Assembly (NCBI RefSeq): GCF_017368475.1
Contig: NZ_JAFNJE010000004.1
Span: 62,001 to 126,000 of the forward strand
Origin: Alteromonas sp. 5E99-2
GTDB lineage: Bacteria > Pseudomonadota > Gammaproteobacteria > Enterobacterales > Alteromonadaceae
DNA: 64,000 bases
Direction: 5' to 3'
The position numbers and the translations under genes were made by a program. This document shows, piece after piece, positions 15,851 through 24,560 of this stretch. Under the pieces are notes generated by a model, which was not told where the DNA came from, did no database searches, and saw nothing but the letters and a program-made list of their open reading frames with translations. Within the stretch, counting starts at the first letter, position 1. Every line of letters begins with the position of its first letter.

Positions 15851-18748
15851 TTAGAACGTTGCTGTAATACCAGCAAAGTAAGTTCTACCGAACACATCAT
15901 ATGTTGCAGGATATGTGTTTGACTGTTCTGAGTTAGCGCCAAATACTAATGGCTCTTTTTCAAACAAGTTACGTACACCTGCATTCAACTTAAAGTGATC
16001 ATTAAGGTAGTAAGTACCAGTTAAATCAAAGTAACTAACTGAACCTGTAGTTTCTTGTACAAATACTACATCATCATTATCATCTTCAGTACTTCCGATA
16101 AAACGCCATAGTAACTGAACGTCGAAGTCATCTTGACCCCACTGTACTGTTGCTCTGTGCTTATAGTCTTGAACTGGCTCACCACATGTATCACCAAATT
16201 GACCTGCACAATCTATCACAGGATCTGCGGCCGATGTCTGGAAAGAGTTTTCGTCTGTGTAAGTTCCTAAGTAGCTTACGCGCATATTACCGCCAGCTAA
16301 ATCAAAAGAATAATTCACAGAAAGGTCAACACCTTTTAATGCTAGTTTACCCACATTCTGAGACAGAACTTCTACAAAATCAATTGTACCATCTGCGCGA
16401 CGAGTAATAACATCACAGAACGCAGAACCTACACCACCATTCTCATTGCTAGTATCATAACAACTTTGAAGGATATTATTTACACCACCACCGAAGTCAA
16501 ATACTGCATCTTCAATTTCAATGTCAAAGTAATCGATACTAATATTTAAATCTTCGATCGGAGAAAATACAGCTCCAATTGTCACAGTATCGGCTTCTTC
16601 TTCTTGTAATTCTGGGTTACCACCAAAAAGTCCGCTCGTTTGGCCTGAAATAGCATCAAGTGACGGTGTGAAAACTGCGTTTGCAGGAACACCCGTTGCT
16701 AAACAAATAGCTCTAACTGCCTCTGATTGATCAACTGCTTGCGATGAACAAGGATCTTCTGCTGAAGGGTTACCTTCACTTTGAGGAGAGAACAATTCAT
16801 CAATATTTGGAGCTCTAACCGCTCGGTTAAATCCAGCTCTGAAGCGAACTTTATCGTTCACGGCCCAAGAACCTGCGACTTTAAATGAACTTACACCACC
16901 AATTGTAGAGTAATTTGCATAACGGTATGCTAACTCTAAATCAATAAGTTCTGCGAATGCCACATCAGAAACCAAAGGTAGATATGCCTCTACAAAGTAA
17001 TCATTTACTTCAATGTTACCAGATACGGGAGGTGAACCATTAAAACCAGCAATCGTACTTGCTGCTAAATCTTGTGATGGGTCAAAAGAGAAGTTCTCTT
17101 CTCTTCGTTCAAAACCTACTGAAAGGCCAATTGCACCGCCAGGAAGTTCAAAGAAATCACCAGTATCACCAGTGATATTAAAACCAAATACATCCTGCTC
17201 GAATTTTTGTGCTGAATTAACTCGCGTAGAAATAAACTCGGCTGATTCTTCGCTGATATTACCTTCACCGAAAATATTTAATGGAGTACAACCCGTTAAA
17301 CCACCGTTAGAAGCAGTATCAGAACAACTTGGGTTTCCATCTGCATCAAGAATAACCTGCCCAGATTCATCTGTCGCAAGGAGAAGAGCTTGGTTGAAAC
17401 GGTCTACATTGACGTTACCTAACTGAATAGTATCTTGAGTAACTTCACCAGTTTGATAGTAAAGGTCATATTCCCAAGCAGAATCCCCAAATGCGCCGCG
17501 TAAACCAGCTAAAATTGAAAACTTAGTACTAGTGTCTTCTGCAATACGAGCGCCAACTTCAAGTAAACGGCGACGCACTAATGCAGTAGCGGTATCAGCA
17601 ATACCATCGTTATCAGTGTCTACATCACCACCAATTGCGTCAGACAAAATCTGTTGAGCTTCAGCGTCAATAAATGGATTTCCATCTAAAGTAAATTCTG
17701 AAGTTTCAAAAACTGGTGTTGCAGCTAATTGTTGTGGAACAAAACTGTTTGCGAAACTGCCCTGACCATACACTTCAATGTTGTCAGTTATTTCATAACG
17801 ACCAAGTGCAGTTATATTATAACGTTCCTGAGGAAGTTGCAGATAGTTAACTGGAGCAAAATTATAAAAGTCGTTCGGCTCACCAGATTGAACGAAAGGT
17901 CTAAATGAACCATCTGGATCAAAAATACCGCCGCCACCAAACTCATCCGGTAATCCAGCTGCAAAAATAGACGTTCCTGGTACACCTGAAGAACCAAAAG
18001 ATTCTAAAAATAGGCTACCATCTTCAGCCACAGCATCATCTAACGCAACAGCGGAAATTTCTCTGTCGCCGGCAAATAATTCTTCACGTTCGGTATATTG
18101 AAGAGACAACACAACGTTACCGCGGTTATCATCAAAGTTGCCACCTACAGTAAATGAACCATTCCAAATTCCGGCATCACCTTCTTCTGTAGTTTCATAA
18201 CTGACTTGAGCTTCTGCACCTTCGAAGTTTCTTTTTAGTTTAAAGTTAACAACACCTGCAACCGCGTCTGAACCATAAACTGCTGAAGCACCACCTGTTA
18301 GCACTTCTACATCTTCAATAAGCGCAGCCGGAATAGTGTTAATATCAACAACACCTGCAGCCGTAGTTGGAGTTGCACGGATTCCATCAACCAACACTAG
18401 CGTACGGCTAGTGCCTAAACCACGTAGGTTAACAGTTGCAATACCACCACCTGGGTTATTGGAAGAACGGTCCAGACCAGGAACCGTTTGTGGTAGCGTA
18501 TTTAATAACGCTTCAGTATTCACTGAGTTTGTAAGAGTGAACTGTTCTGCACTAATAGTCGCAACTGGAGCATTACTTGAAAAGTCAGCCTTGCGTATAC
18601 GAGAACCTGTTACTGCGATTTTCTCGACGTTAACTTCTTCTTCGCCCGATGACTCTTGAGCGTACAAAGGGGTAGTAAGGATAGTCGATGCAGCACCAAC
18701 CATTCCAGCAAGCTTCACAGCCGAAGCTAGCTTTGAATTTCTAAACAT
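15851..18748 (-). CDS. Large TonB-dependent receptor (substrate unknown)
   Basis: A 965-residue TonB-dependent receptor with a signal peptide to about residue 30 (TTPLYAQES). A TonB-box-like EKIAVTGSRIR follows, then a plug with VLVDGIRATP and GGASAVYGSDAVAGVVNFKLKR. The large barrel has several Ca-site-like acidic loops (DTDNDGIADT) and ends YFAGITATF. Its size and GSRI-type N-terminus resemble receptors for oligosaccharides or peptides rather than siderophores, but this is a weak inference. GGGAGA lies 7 bases before the ATG. It is upstream of the methyltransferase/oxygenase pair and the TonB operon. Confidence 0.9.
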   Translation of the reverse strand: MFRNSKLASAVKLAGMVGAASTILTTPLYAQESSGEEEVNVEKIAVTGSRIRKADFSSNAPVATISAEQFTLTNSVNTEALLNTLPQTVPGLDRSSNNPGGGIATVNLRGLGTSRTLVLVDGIRATPTTAAGVVDINTIPAALIEDVEVLTGGASAVYGSDAVAGVVNFKLKRNFEGAEAQVSYETTEEGDAGIWNGSFTVGGNFDDNRGNVVLSLQYTEREELFAGDREISAVALDDAVAEDGSLFLESFGSSGVPGTSIFAAGLPDEFGGGGIFDPDGSFRPFVQSGEPNDFYNFAPVNYLQLPQERYNITALGRYEITDNIEVYGQGSFANSFVPQQLAATPVFETSEFTLDGNPFIDAEAQQILSDAIGGDVDTDNDGIADTATALVRRRLLEVGARIAEDTSTKFSILAGLRGAFGDSAWEYDLYYQTGEVTQDTIQLGNVNVDRFNQALLLATDESGQVILDADGNPSCSDTASNGGLTGCTPLNIFGEGNISEESAEFISTRVNSAQKFEQDVFGFNITGDTGDFFELPGGAIGLSVGFERREENFSFDPSQDLAASTIAGFNGSPPVSGNIEVNDYFVEAYLPLVSDVAFAELIDLELAYRYANYSTIGGVSSFKVAGSWAVNDKVRFRAGFNRAVRAPNIDELFSPQSEGNPSAEDPCSSQAVDQSEAVRAICLATGVPANAVFTPSLDAISGQTSGLFGGNPELQEEEADTVTIGAVFSPIEDLNISIDYFDIEIEDAVFDFGGGVNNILQSCYDTSNENGGVGSAFCDVITRRADGTIDFVEVLSQNVGKLALKGVDLSVNYSFDLAGGNMRVSYLGTYTDENSFQTSAADPVIDCAGQFGDTCGEPVQDYKHRATVQWGQDDFDVQLLWRFIGSTEDDNDDVVFVQETTGSVSYFDLTGTYYLNDHFKLNAGVRNLFEKEPLVFGANSEQSNTYPATYDVFGRTYFAGITATF

Positions 18749-19088
18749 GTATTGTCTCCCTAGACCACTAAATTCATTTAGTGTTTATTATTCGTTCAAT
18801 TAAAAATTGATTATTGCAATTGATAACGACTTTTATTAATTTTTTGAGAAATCTTTCCCAACAAAATAATAACCAAATAAAACACGGCTGGTCAACTTAA
18901 CAGTTTCAAATAGCTGTGAAAGTTTCAAATCAATTAAAAGATGCTAACTCAATTTGTAAATAAATGTTTACAGCAGTTTAATTATTAACCCATTTGCGTA
19001 AAACTTAAATAGAACTTTTGTTTTTATAATGTTCAAACTATCTTTAGATAATGTTTAGAAATTAAAATTATATAAAAGAGACTATAAA
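18749..19088. other. Intergenic leader region of the large receptor gene (340 bases)
   Basis: AT-rich and divergent between the receptor and the comFB-like gene. It contains a perfect inverted repeat CACTAAAT-TC-ATTTAGTG (18766-18783) just upstream of the receptor ribosome binding site (18755-18760). A 10-base direct repeat AGTTTCAAAT at 18902-18911 and 18921-18930 (19-base period) also lies here, together with smaller AT palindromes. I could not place a convincing promoter for the receptor and saw no small coding frame worth calling. Confidence 0.5.
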
Positions 19089-19352
19089 ATGAAATTAGAT
19101 GATGACATTCATAATTACTATGAACATTTGGTCATAGAGCATGTGACTGCGTTAGGTTTAGACAAAACACAGACACCTGATTATTTAGCGGATTTATGTT
19201 GCTTAGCGCTTAATCAAGTACCGCCGCGGTACATACGATATGAAGTAGATATGGCCTTTTATTTGCCCCAGAGTGAAAGGATGCAAATGAAAATGAACGT
19301 TGAAGAAGCCGTTGGAAAAGCAATACACTTTTTAGAATCTAGCGCGTCTTAA
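19089..19352 (+). CDS. ComFB-family small protein
   Basis: An 87-residue protein matching the late-competence ComFB family: helical N-terminus DIHNYYEHLVIEHV, a central DYLADLCCLALNQVPPRYIRYEVDMAFYL block and a C-terminal helix. ComFB-like proteins in other bacteria have been described as cyclic-di-GMP binders, so a regulatory role is possible; function here is not shown. It stands alone, divergent from the receptor gene and convergent with the 4.5S RNA gene. The ATG follows an AAAGAG-like site about 10 bases upstream. Confidence 0.8.
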   Translation: MKLDDDIHNYYEHLVIEHVTALGLDKTQTPDYLADLCCLALNQVPPRYIRYEVDMAFYLPQSERMQMKMNVEEAVGKAIHFLESSAS

Positions 19353-19369
19353 TTCAATTTGAGTAGATT

Positions 19370-19484
19370 GGGTGGCACACCTTCAGCCGCATCCCGGCAC
19401 ATGAGTCGTTTGCTGCGGCTGCTCCCTTCCAGGCCTGACCGAGTTCACAAAGTATCATTGCGGGAGGACCAAAGGCCTACCATT
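19370..19484 (-). ncRNA. ffs: 4.5S RNA, the signal recognition particle RNA
   Basis: The minus strand carries the SRP domain IV core: GGTCAGGCCTGGAAGG then GAGCAGCCGCAGC, and the closing strands TCCTCCCGCAATGATAC and GTGCCGGGATG. These match bacterial small SRP RNA almost base for base. The 5' and 3' ends pair imperfectly (GGTAGGCC with GTGCCACC), giving a length of about 115 nt; the ends are approximate to a few bases. It pairs with Ffh to target nascent membrane proteins. Confidence 0.95.
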
Positions 19485-19530
19485 GAAGGCGCGCATTATG
19501 AACAAGTTACGCAGTTCATGCAAGCGCTTT

Positions 19531-20583
19531 TCACTTTTTCAAAAACCGTTCTTCAGCAATTTTATTTGCCACAATATTGGTCGCTAAATCTTGTTCATCA
19601 GAACCTTTAAAAATATCGGTTAATGTTTGACCGATATTTTCAATATGACTTTTAAGCCCCCTATCAGAACTTTCAATTTTTTGATGATAAATATCAATTA
19701 TTCCTCCGGCATTAATCACATAATCTGGAGCGTAGAGGATTCCTCTATTACGGCATTCTGTTCCTATTCCCTCATTTGCCAATTGGTTATTTGCCGCTCC
19801 CGCAATCACTTTAGCTTTAATGTTAGGTAACGATGTAGGGTTAATCGTTGCGCCTAGTGCACAAGGTGCAATAACGTCAACATCGAGAGTTAAAATATCT
19901 TGAGGATCGACAATAACAGCCCCCAGTTCTTCTGCTGCGACGGTTACGTTCGGCTTGTACACATCTGCTACAAATAACTCTGCTCCCGCATTTTTTAAAT
20001 GTCGAGCCAAGCGAATCCCTACACTTCCCAGTCCCTGTATAGCAACTTTCACCCCTCTTAAGTCAGTATTATATTGGTATGCAACGGCTGCTTTTACCCC
20101 AACAAACACACCCAATGCAGTAGCCGGCGATGGATTGCCATCAGACTTTTCTTCACTAATATGATACTTGGAGTGAATACCCGCTATATAATTAGAGTGT
20201 TTTTCCATATGTTGTAAATCTTCAACGGAAATCCCCGAATCTTCGGCCGTGTAATAACGCCCTTTAAACGTGTCAACGAATTTTCCCATTGCTTCCATCA
20301 TAGCGGGAGTTTTAGCAGCTCTAGGATCTCCAAGAATCACTGATTTTCCGCCACCCAAAGCTACATTTGCCATAGCAGCTTTATAGGTCATTCCTTTCGA
20401 CAACCTAAGTACATCCGTCAGCGCTTCCTCACTATTTGCATATGACCACATACGACACCCTCCAAGAGCGGGTCCCAAATTAGTATTGTGTACCGCGATA
20501 ATTGCTTGTAAACCTGAATATTTATCATTAAAAAAAGCGACATGCTCGTGATTATTGTATTCATTGTGATCTAAAACAGACAT
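19531..20583 (-). CDS. Leucine dehydrogenase (Glu/Leu/Phe/Val dehydrogenase family)
   Basis: A 350-residue NAD-dependent amino-acid dehydrogenase that interconverts branched-chain amino acids and 2-oxo acids. K68 and K80 (KGMTYKAAMANVALGGGK) are at the positions of the catalytic lysines of leucine dehydrogenase. The LNGPALGG-like substrate loop is present as LGPALGGCRM, and the Rossmann motif is IQGLGSVG. Its 350-residue length fits leucine rather than glutamate dehydrogenases. It is divergent from an Lrp-family regulator across 160 bases, which probably controls it. Confidence 0.9.
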   Translation of the reverse strand: MSVLDHNEYNNHEHVAFFNDKYSGLQAIIAVHNTNLGPALGGCRMWSYANSEEALTDVLRLSKGMTYKAAMANVALGGGKSVILGDPRAAKTPAMMEAMGKFVDTFKGRYYTAEDSGISVEDLQHMEKHSNYIAGIHSKYHISEEKSDGNPSPATALGVFVGVKAAVAYQYNTDLRGVKVAIQGLGSVGIRLARHLKNAGAELFVADVYKPNVTVAAEELGAVIVDPQDILTLDVDVIAPCALGATINPTSLPNIKAKVIAGAANNQLANEGIGTECRNRGILYAPDYVINAGGIIDIYHQKIESSDRGLKSHIENIGQTLTDIFKGSDEQDLATNIVANKIAEERFLKK

Positions 20584-20743
20584 TGCGATCCTTATAAAAT
20601 ATTTACTGACAAAATAGTAAAATAAAAATCAAACAATAAATTTGCTATGTTTGTAGAAATTGGCAATCTCAACAGAAATTCTATGTTTATACGATCCTTA
20701 GTGTTAGGATATATGTCCTGTTTGTTGACGATTTATATGATAG

Positions 20744-21211
20744 ATGAAACTCGATAAGTTTGACCGAGAAATACTCAGAGTGTTACAGAAAGATGCAACC
20801 GTCTCTATGGCGGAATTAAGCACTCGAGTAGGTTTATCTCATACTCCCTGTTGGAGAAGAGTAAAGAAACTAGAAGCTGAAGGTATAATTAAGCAAAAAG
20901 TAACATTGCTCGATAATAAACTTTTGAATCTTGGGGTGTCGGTTTTTATTTACGTCACACTAAAAAATCACGATGGTGAGTCACTGAACGATTTCGAAAA
21001 TGCTGTTCAGTCGATTAATGAAATTGTCGAATGCCACACCACCAGTGGTGAAAAAGATTATTTACTCAAAGTCATTGTAGAAAGCATAGAAGAATACGAA
21101 CACTTACTGAAAAATAAACTAACAAATTTGCCTTTAGTTGATCACTTAAGCTCTACATTTGCATTAAAACAAGTAAAAAACACCACTGAACTACCTATAA
21201 AAAGTCAATAA
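20744..21211 (+). CDS. Lrp/AsnC-family transcriptional regulator
   Basis: A 155-residue regulator: winged helix-turn-helix at residues 1-60 (KFDREILRVLQKDATVSMAELSTRVGLSHTPCWRRVKKLEAEG) and an RAM ligand-sensing domain after it (ECHTTSGEKDYLLKVIV). Divergence from leucine dehydrogenase suggests that it senses a branched-chain amino acid and regulates that gene, as BkdR-like proteins do. Its 3' end converges on tyrR with a 16-base gap. Confidence 0.92.
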   Translation: MKLDKFDREILRVLQKDATVSMAELSTRVGLSHTPCWRRVKKLEAEGIIKQKVTLLDNKLLNLGVSVFIYVTLKNHDGESLNDFENAVQSINEIVECHTTSGEKDYLLKVIVESIEEYEHLLKNKLTNLPLVDHLSSTFALKQVKNTTELPIKSQ

Positions 21212-21227
21212 ATGTAAATAGATAGCA

Positions 21228-22784
21228 CTAAAGTGGTGTTGAACTTTTGTTGATGCCATATTCTCTTAATTTATTGGCAATTGCCGTATGACTCAAACCT
21301 AATTTTTTTGCTAGCTGACGAGTACTTGGGTACGATGGATAAAGTCGTCTTAGTACGTCTTTTTCAAACTTTTTCACTTCTTCATCTAATGTGCCGTCAA
21401 AGTTCTCATCTATGTATGTAACCGAAGGTGCACAACTGGGGAGTTTGAGATCATCTTTAACAATCTCACTTGAGTCAGACATTGATAACACTCTAAATAA
21501 CGTATTTTTTAGCTGCCTAACATTTCCAGGCCATGGGTACTGTAATAAAAAATCAACACAAGATTTATTCAGTTTTGCAGTACGCTTTCCAAGTTTTGCA
21601 CTATTCTCAACGATGCATTCCTCTGCAATTTCAATGATGTCTGCTTTCCTATCTCTTAGCGCTGGCATCGTTATATTAAGGCTATTCAATTGGTAATAAA
21701 GTTCCTGCTTAAATTTACCTTTATCAGATAATTCACTCAAATCTTCAGTTGTTGAGCAAATTACTCGCACCGAGACTGTTCGCAATTTATGCTCCCCGAT
21801 TCGATTAAATTGCCCAGTTTCTAAAAAGTGTATAAGTTTCAGTTGTATATTCTCTGGCAGCGCAGACACTTCGTTTAAAAAGAGCGTTCCACCATCACAG
21901 CTTTCAAACAACCCCACTTTAGCTGAAGTTTGTCCCATGACATTATCTGCACAACCAAATAGTTCTAATTCCAGCACAGTTTCAGGTAGCAAGGCACAAT
22001 TTAACACTAAAAAAGCCTTGTTAGCTCTTCGACTATTTTGATGGCAAGCTTGCGCTAAGCGCTTTTTACCCGATCCTGTTTCACCGCTTATAACAATTGA
22101 AGCATCAAGATCGGAGATTTGTTGTGCTGCTTTGATAACCTTTTTCATTGCCATACTTGACGTAGTGAATTGTTCAAAAGCGCTTTTTTCATAGGTATGA
22201 AAGGTGTTAAATTGCTGCTCCAGCCTCACTTCAGATTTCAACATCATAACGCCCCCAGCCAATATTGAGCCATTGGTACCGTCAGGAACAAACACAGGAA
22301 CTATGTCGGCTAAATAATCTTGTTTAATAAACTTAACTTTTGTTGTCTGAGAGCCAATATCACTCCGTTCAAGCCAATTGCTGACAACAACTCCGTCAAT
22401 CAATTCTCCAAGTTCCAGCCCCTCTACTTCTTCTTGAGAAAGCTCTAAACTTGAAAGCGCCGCTGTGTTGCATGTGACAACTGCACCTTTAATGTCAAAT
22501 GAAAAAACAGGGTCGGGTAATGCCTGTAAAATTGCTGATAGCTGATAGTGTTCCCTTTCCCCAGGCATATAAAGTGTAGTTTTAACATCCTCGATACCAT
22601 TTATCCGTCTTATTTTAGGCATCAAATGTTTAAAATCTTCAAATTCCATATTCGGAAAATGTAAGTATATTTTTCCTGATTCGTAAATCTCGATACCTCG
22701 TAAATCGATTTTATGCTCAACAAGAATATCAAGTATATCTTGAGTTATGCCCAACCTGTCCTGACAGCTGATTTCCAATCGCAT
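21228..22784 (-). CDS. tyrR: Transcriptional regulator TyrR
   Basis: A 518-residue protein (513 in E. coli) with an ACT domain at residues 1-75 starting MRLEISCQDRLGITQDILDIL, a PAS domain at about 78-190, an AAA+ domain and a C-terminal Fis-type helix-turn-helix (YPSTRQLAKKLGLSHTAIANKL). As in E. coli TyrR the GAFTGA loop that contacts sigma-54 is missing, so it should act with sigma-70. The Walker A is GETGSGKK (about 234-241). Odd: the Walker B reads TLFLNEV, with asparagine (N304) where aspartate is expected. Confidence 0.94.
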   Translation of the reverse strand: MRLEISCQDRLGITQDILDILVEHKIDLRGIEIYESGKIYLHFPNMEFEDFKHLMPKIRRINGIEDVKTTLYMPGEREHYQLSAILQALPDPVFSFDIKGAVVTCNTAALSSLELSQEEVEGLELGELIDGVVVSNWLERSDIGSQTTKVKFIKQDYLADIVPVFVPDGTNGSILAGGVMMLKSEVRLEQQFNTFHTYEKSAFEQFTTSSMAMKKVIKAAQQISDLDASIVISGETGSGKKRLAQACHQNSRRANKAFLVLNCALLPETVLELELFGCADNVMGQTSAKVGLFESCDGGTLFLNEVSALPENIQLKLIHFLETGQFNRIGEHKLRTVSVRVICSTTEDLSELSDKGKFKQELYYQLNSLNITMPALRDRKADIIEIAEECIVENSAKLGKRTAKLNKSCVDFLLQYPWPGNVRQLKNTLFRVLSMSDSSEIVKDDLKLPSCAPSVTYIDENFDGTLDEEVKKFEKDVLRRLYPSYPSTRQLAKKLGLSHTAIANKLREYGINKSSTPL

Positions 22785-22906
22785 TTACACTACCTACTCA
22801 TGAACTCTAGTTTGCGAGAATAGACTAGAACATGCCGAAAACGCTAACTTTTTCTATTAAGAACGGTTTATTTGCGATTAAATCAATTTTTTAAGAAATT
22901 AAACAA

Positions 22907-22936
22907 TAAAAAACCCGAAATAATTCGGGTTTTTTA
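22907..22936. terminator. Terminator after pspC
   Basis: AACCCGAA (22912-22919), loop ATAA, TTCGGGTT (22924-22931), with A-tract before and T-tract after, so it works on both strands. It lies 15 bases past the end of pspC and ends the psp operon. Confidence 0.88.
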
Positions 22937-22950
22937 AAGACTCTACTCAT

Positions 22951-23394
22951 TTACAGCTGGTTAAATTCTCGTTTTAATTGAAATTCACGAGAAGTTACAT
23001 AAGTTTCTATATTTCTCAATTTTAGTTCTGCTTGCTCAAATCTATCTTTTATATCTGACAATGCTTGTTTTGGCGGCTCCCCTGCTTGCCATACTTTTGT
23101 TTTCAATTCCACCGGACCAGTTGGTGAAGATGCTTCATTTTTCCATCCTTTACCGTCATGAATTGACACTGTATTTTCGGCATTATTGATTTCACTTTTG
23201 TGCTTCTTATCTAAGATAACCCACGCAGCAACATAAGTTACGAAAACAAAAGGAGCGGCAAGTAAAAAGAAGCACGTTATAGTTAATATCCGCATAAACC
23301 ATACTTCGATACCAAAATAATCCGCTATTCCAGAGCAGACACCTGCAATCCTTTTATTCTCAGTGTCTCTAAACAAACGTCGTTTTGATTTCAT
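22951..23394 (-). CDS. pspC: Phage shock protein C
   Basis: A 147-residue inner membrane PspC protein. The PspC domain is at the N-terminus (RRLFRDTENKRIAGVCSGIADYFGIEVWFMRI), followed by a membrane helix (ILTITCFFLLAAPFVFVTYVAAWVIL). A C-terminal cytoplasmic or periplasmic tail with helical character follows. I start at 23394, where ATGA overlaps the pspB stop and AAAGG lies just upstream; a start five codons earlier is possible but lacks a site. With PspB it relays membrane stress to the PspA-PspF complex. Confidence 0.93.
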   Translation of the reverse strand: MKSKRRLFRDTENKRIAGVCSGIADYFGIEVWFMRILTITCFFLLAAPFVFVTYVAAWVILDKKHKSEINNAENTVSIHDGKGWKNEASSPTGPVELKTKVWQAGEPPKQALSDIKDRFEQAELKLRNIETYVTSREFQLKREFNQL

Positions 23395-23630
23395 GCCTTT
23401 TTTCTCCAATCAGGAGTTTCTTGGTCTAATATAGCTTCTAATGTTTCAATCCGCTCTGCCATTACCTCTGCCTTAATAGCCATGTCTTTCAATACGGCTT
23501 GATCTTCCGGCGCTAGCCCCTGGGCAACTTGTTTTTTACTTTTATAGTGCAAAATTAACCAAATAGGTGCTACGAAAATAATAAACAAGATCAATGGTGC
23601 GATGAAGAGTCCAACTATACCTTCATTCAT
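23391..23630 (-). CDS. pspB: Phage shock protein B
   Basis: A 79-residue PspB: one N-terminal membrane helix (GLFIAPLILFIIFVAPIWLILHY) and a charged helical tail (VMAERIETLEAILDQETPDWR), typical of the family. It is between pspA and pspC and overlaps pspC by four bases. It acts with PspC as an envelope-stress sensor. Confidence 0.92.
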   Translation of the reverse strand: MNEGIVGLFIAPLILFIIFVAPIWLILHYKSKKQVAQGLAPEDQAVLKDMAIKAEVMAERIETLEAILDQETPDWRKKA

Positions 23631-23697
23631 TTTTACTCTCCTTGAAAACAGGCCCTAAGCTAGGGCCGATAAATTAATAAATAACTAGACTATAAAC

Positions 23698-24366
23698 TTA
23701 AGATTTCGCTTTTTTGCTCATTTTCGCTTTCAGCGCTTCTAGCTCATCAGTTACTTTATCATCTGCTTCAAGTTCAGAAAATTCATCGTTCAAGGTTTTC
23801 TTCCCAAGGTCATAGGCTTCAACTTGAGATTCTAAATCATCAATTTTTCTCTCAAACTGACCGAACCTTTCCATAGCTGCATCTACTTTACCACTATCTA
23901 GAGTTCGCTTAACTTCTAAGCGAGAACTCACCGTTTTTTGGCGCATTAAAATCGCTTTCTGACGACTTTTCGCATCAGCTAATTTTTCTTGTAGCTGACC
24001 TACTTCATCCTGAAGTTTAGAAATTTGTTCTTCTACAATGCTAAGCTCAGTCCGAAGCGTTTCTGCACTGTCTGCTGCCCTTTGTTTTTCTTGTAAAGCG
24101 GCTCTTGCTAAGTCTTCACGTTCTTTGTTAATAGCCAGCTCCGCTTTTGCTTCCCAATCTGCGGCATCGGAATCAAATTTATTAATTTGATGTACGATTT
24201 CTTTCTTACTTGCTATTGTCTTAGCTGAAGTAGAACGTACCTCGACTAAGGTGTCTTCCATTTCTTGAATAATTAGACGAACCATTTTTTCAGGATCTTC
24301 TGCTTTATCTAAAAGCGAGTTGATGTTTGAATTAACGATATCGGTGAAACGCGAGAAAATTCCCAT
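23698..24366 (-). CDS. pspA: Phage shock protein A
   Basis: A 222-residue PspA/Vipp1-family coiled-coil protein beginning MGIFSRFTDIVNSNINSLLDKAEDPEKM, the amphipathic helix that binds membranes and inhibits PspF. The remainder is almost entirely helical (residues 25-190). It binds damaged inner membrane and, at rest, holds PspF inactive. It is the first gene of pspABC, downstream of a sigma-54 promoter-like site. Confidence 0.96.
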   Translation of the reverse strand: MGIFSRFTDIVNSNINSLLDKAEDPEKMVRLIIQEMEDTLVEVRSTSAKTIASKKEIVHQINKFDSDAADWEAKAELAINKEREDLARAALQEKQRAADSAETLRTELSIVEEQISKLQDEVGQLQEKLADAKSRQKAILMRQKTVSSRLEVKRTLDSGKVDAAMERFGQFERKIDDLESQVEAYDLGKKTLNDEFSELEADDKVTDELEALKAKMSKKAKS

Positions 24367-24417
24367 AATTGTATGCCTCGTTTTACTTAAGATTAAATAA
24401 CTATACTGAGAATGTAT

Positions 24418-24432
24418 TCAATAAGCTTGCCA
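24418..24432 (-). promoter_or_regulatory. Sigma-54 promoter-like site for pspABC
   Basis: On the minus strand TGGCAAGCTTATTGA matches the -24/-12 consensus TGGCAC-N5-TTGC at the GG of -24 and the TTG of -12, with correct spacing; the -12 dinucleotide is GA instead of GC. It is 52 bases upstream of pspA and faces it. This agrees with the PspF activator gene transcribed divergently. Confidence 0.6.
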
Positions 24433-24560
24433 ACTCTAAAAAACAGTATAACCGAATGAAAAATAACAATTTAATCTAAATCAATAAAAATGTCGATTTC
24501 CTCACCGTTATCACTTACACTAACATTTGGTTTTTTTGACCAAATATTAAGGAATCTAAT

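Noticed and set aside
19359-19610. Open frame of 83 codons on the plus strand
   Set aside because: It is antisense to the 4.5S RNA and the 3' end of the leucine dehydrogenase gene; no family resemblance.
21950-21985. Loss of the GAFTGA loop in TyrR as a novelty
   Set aside because: E. coli TyrR also lacks it and works with sigma-70; only the Walker B change was kept as a finding.
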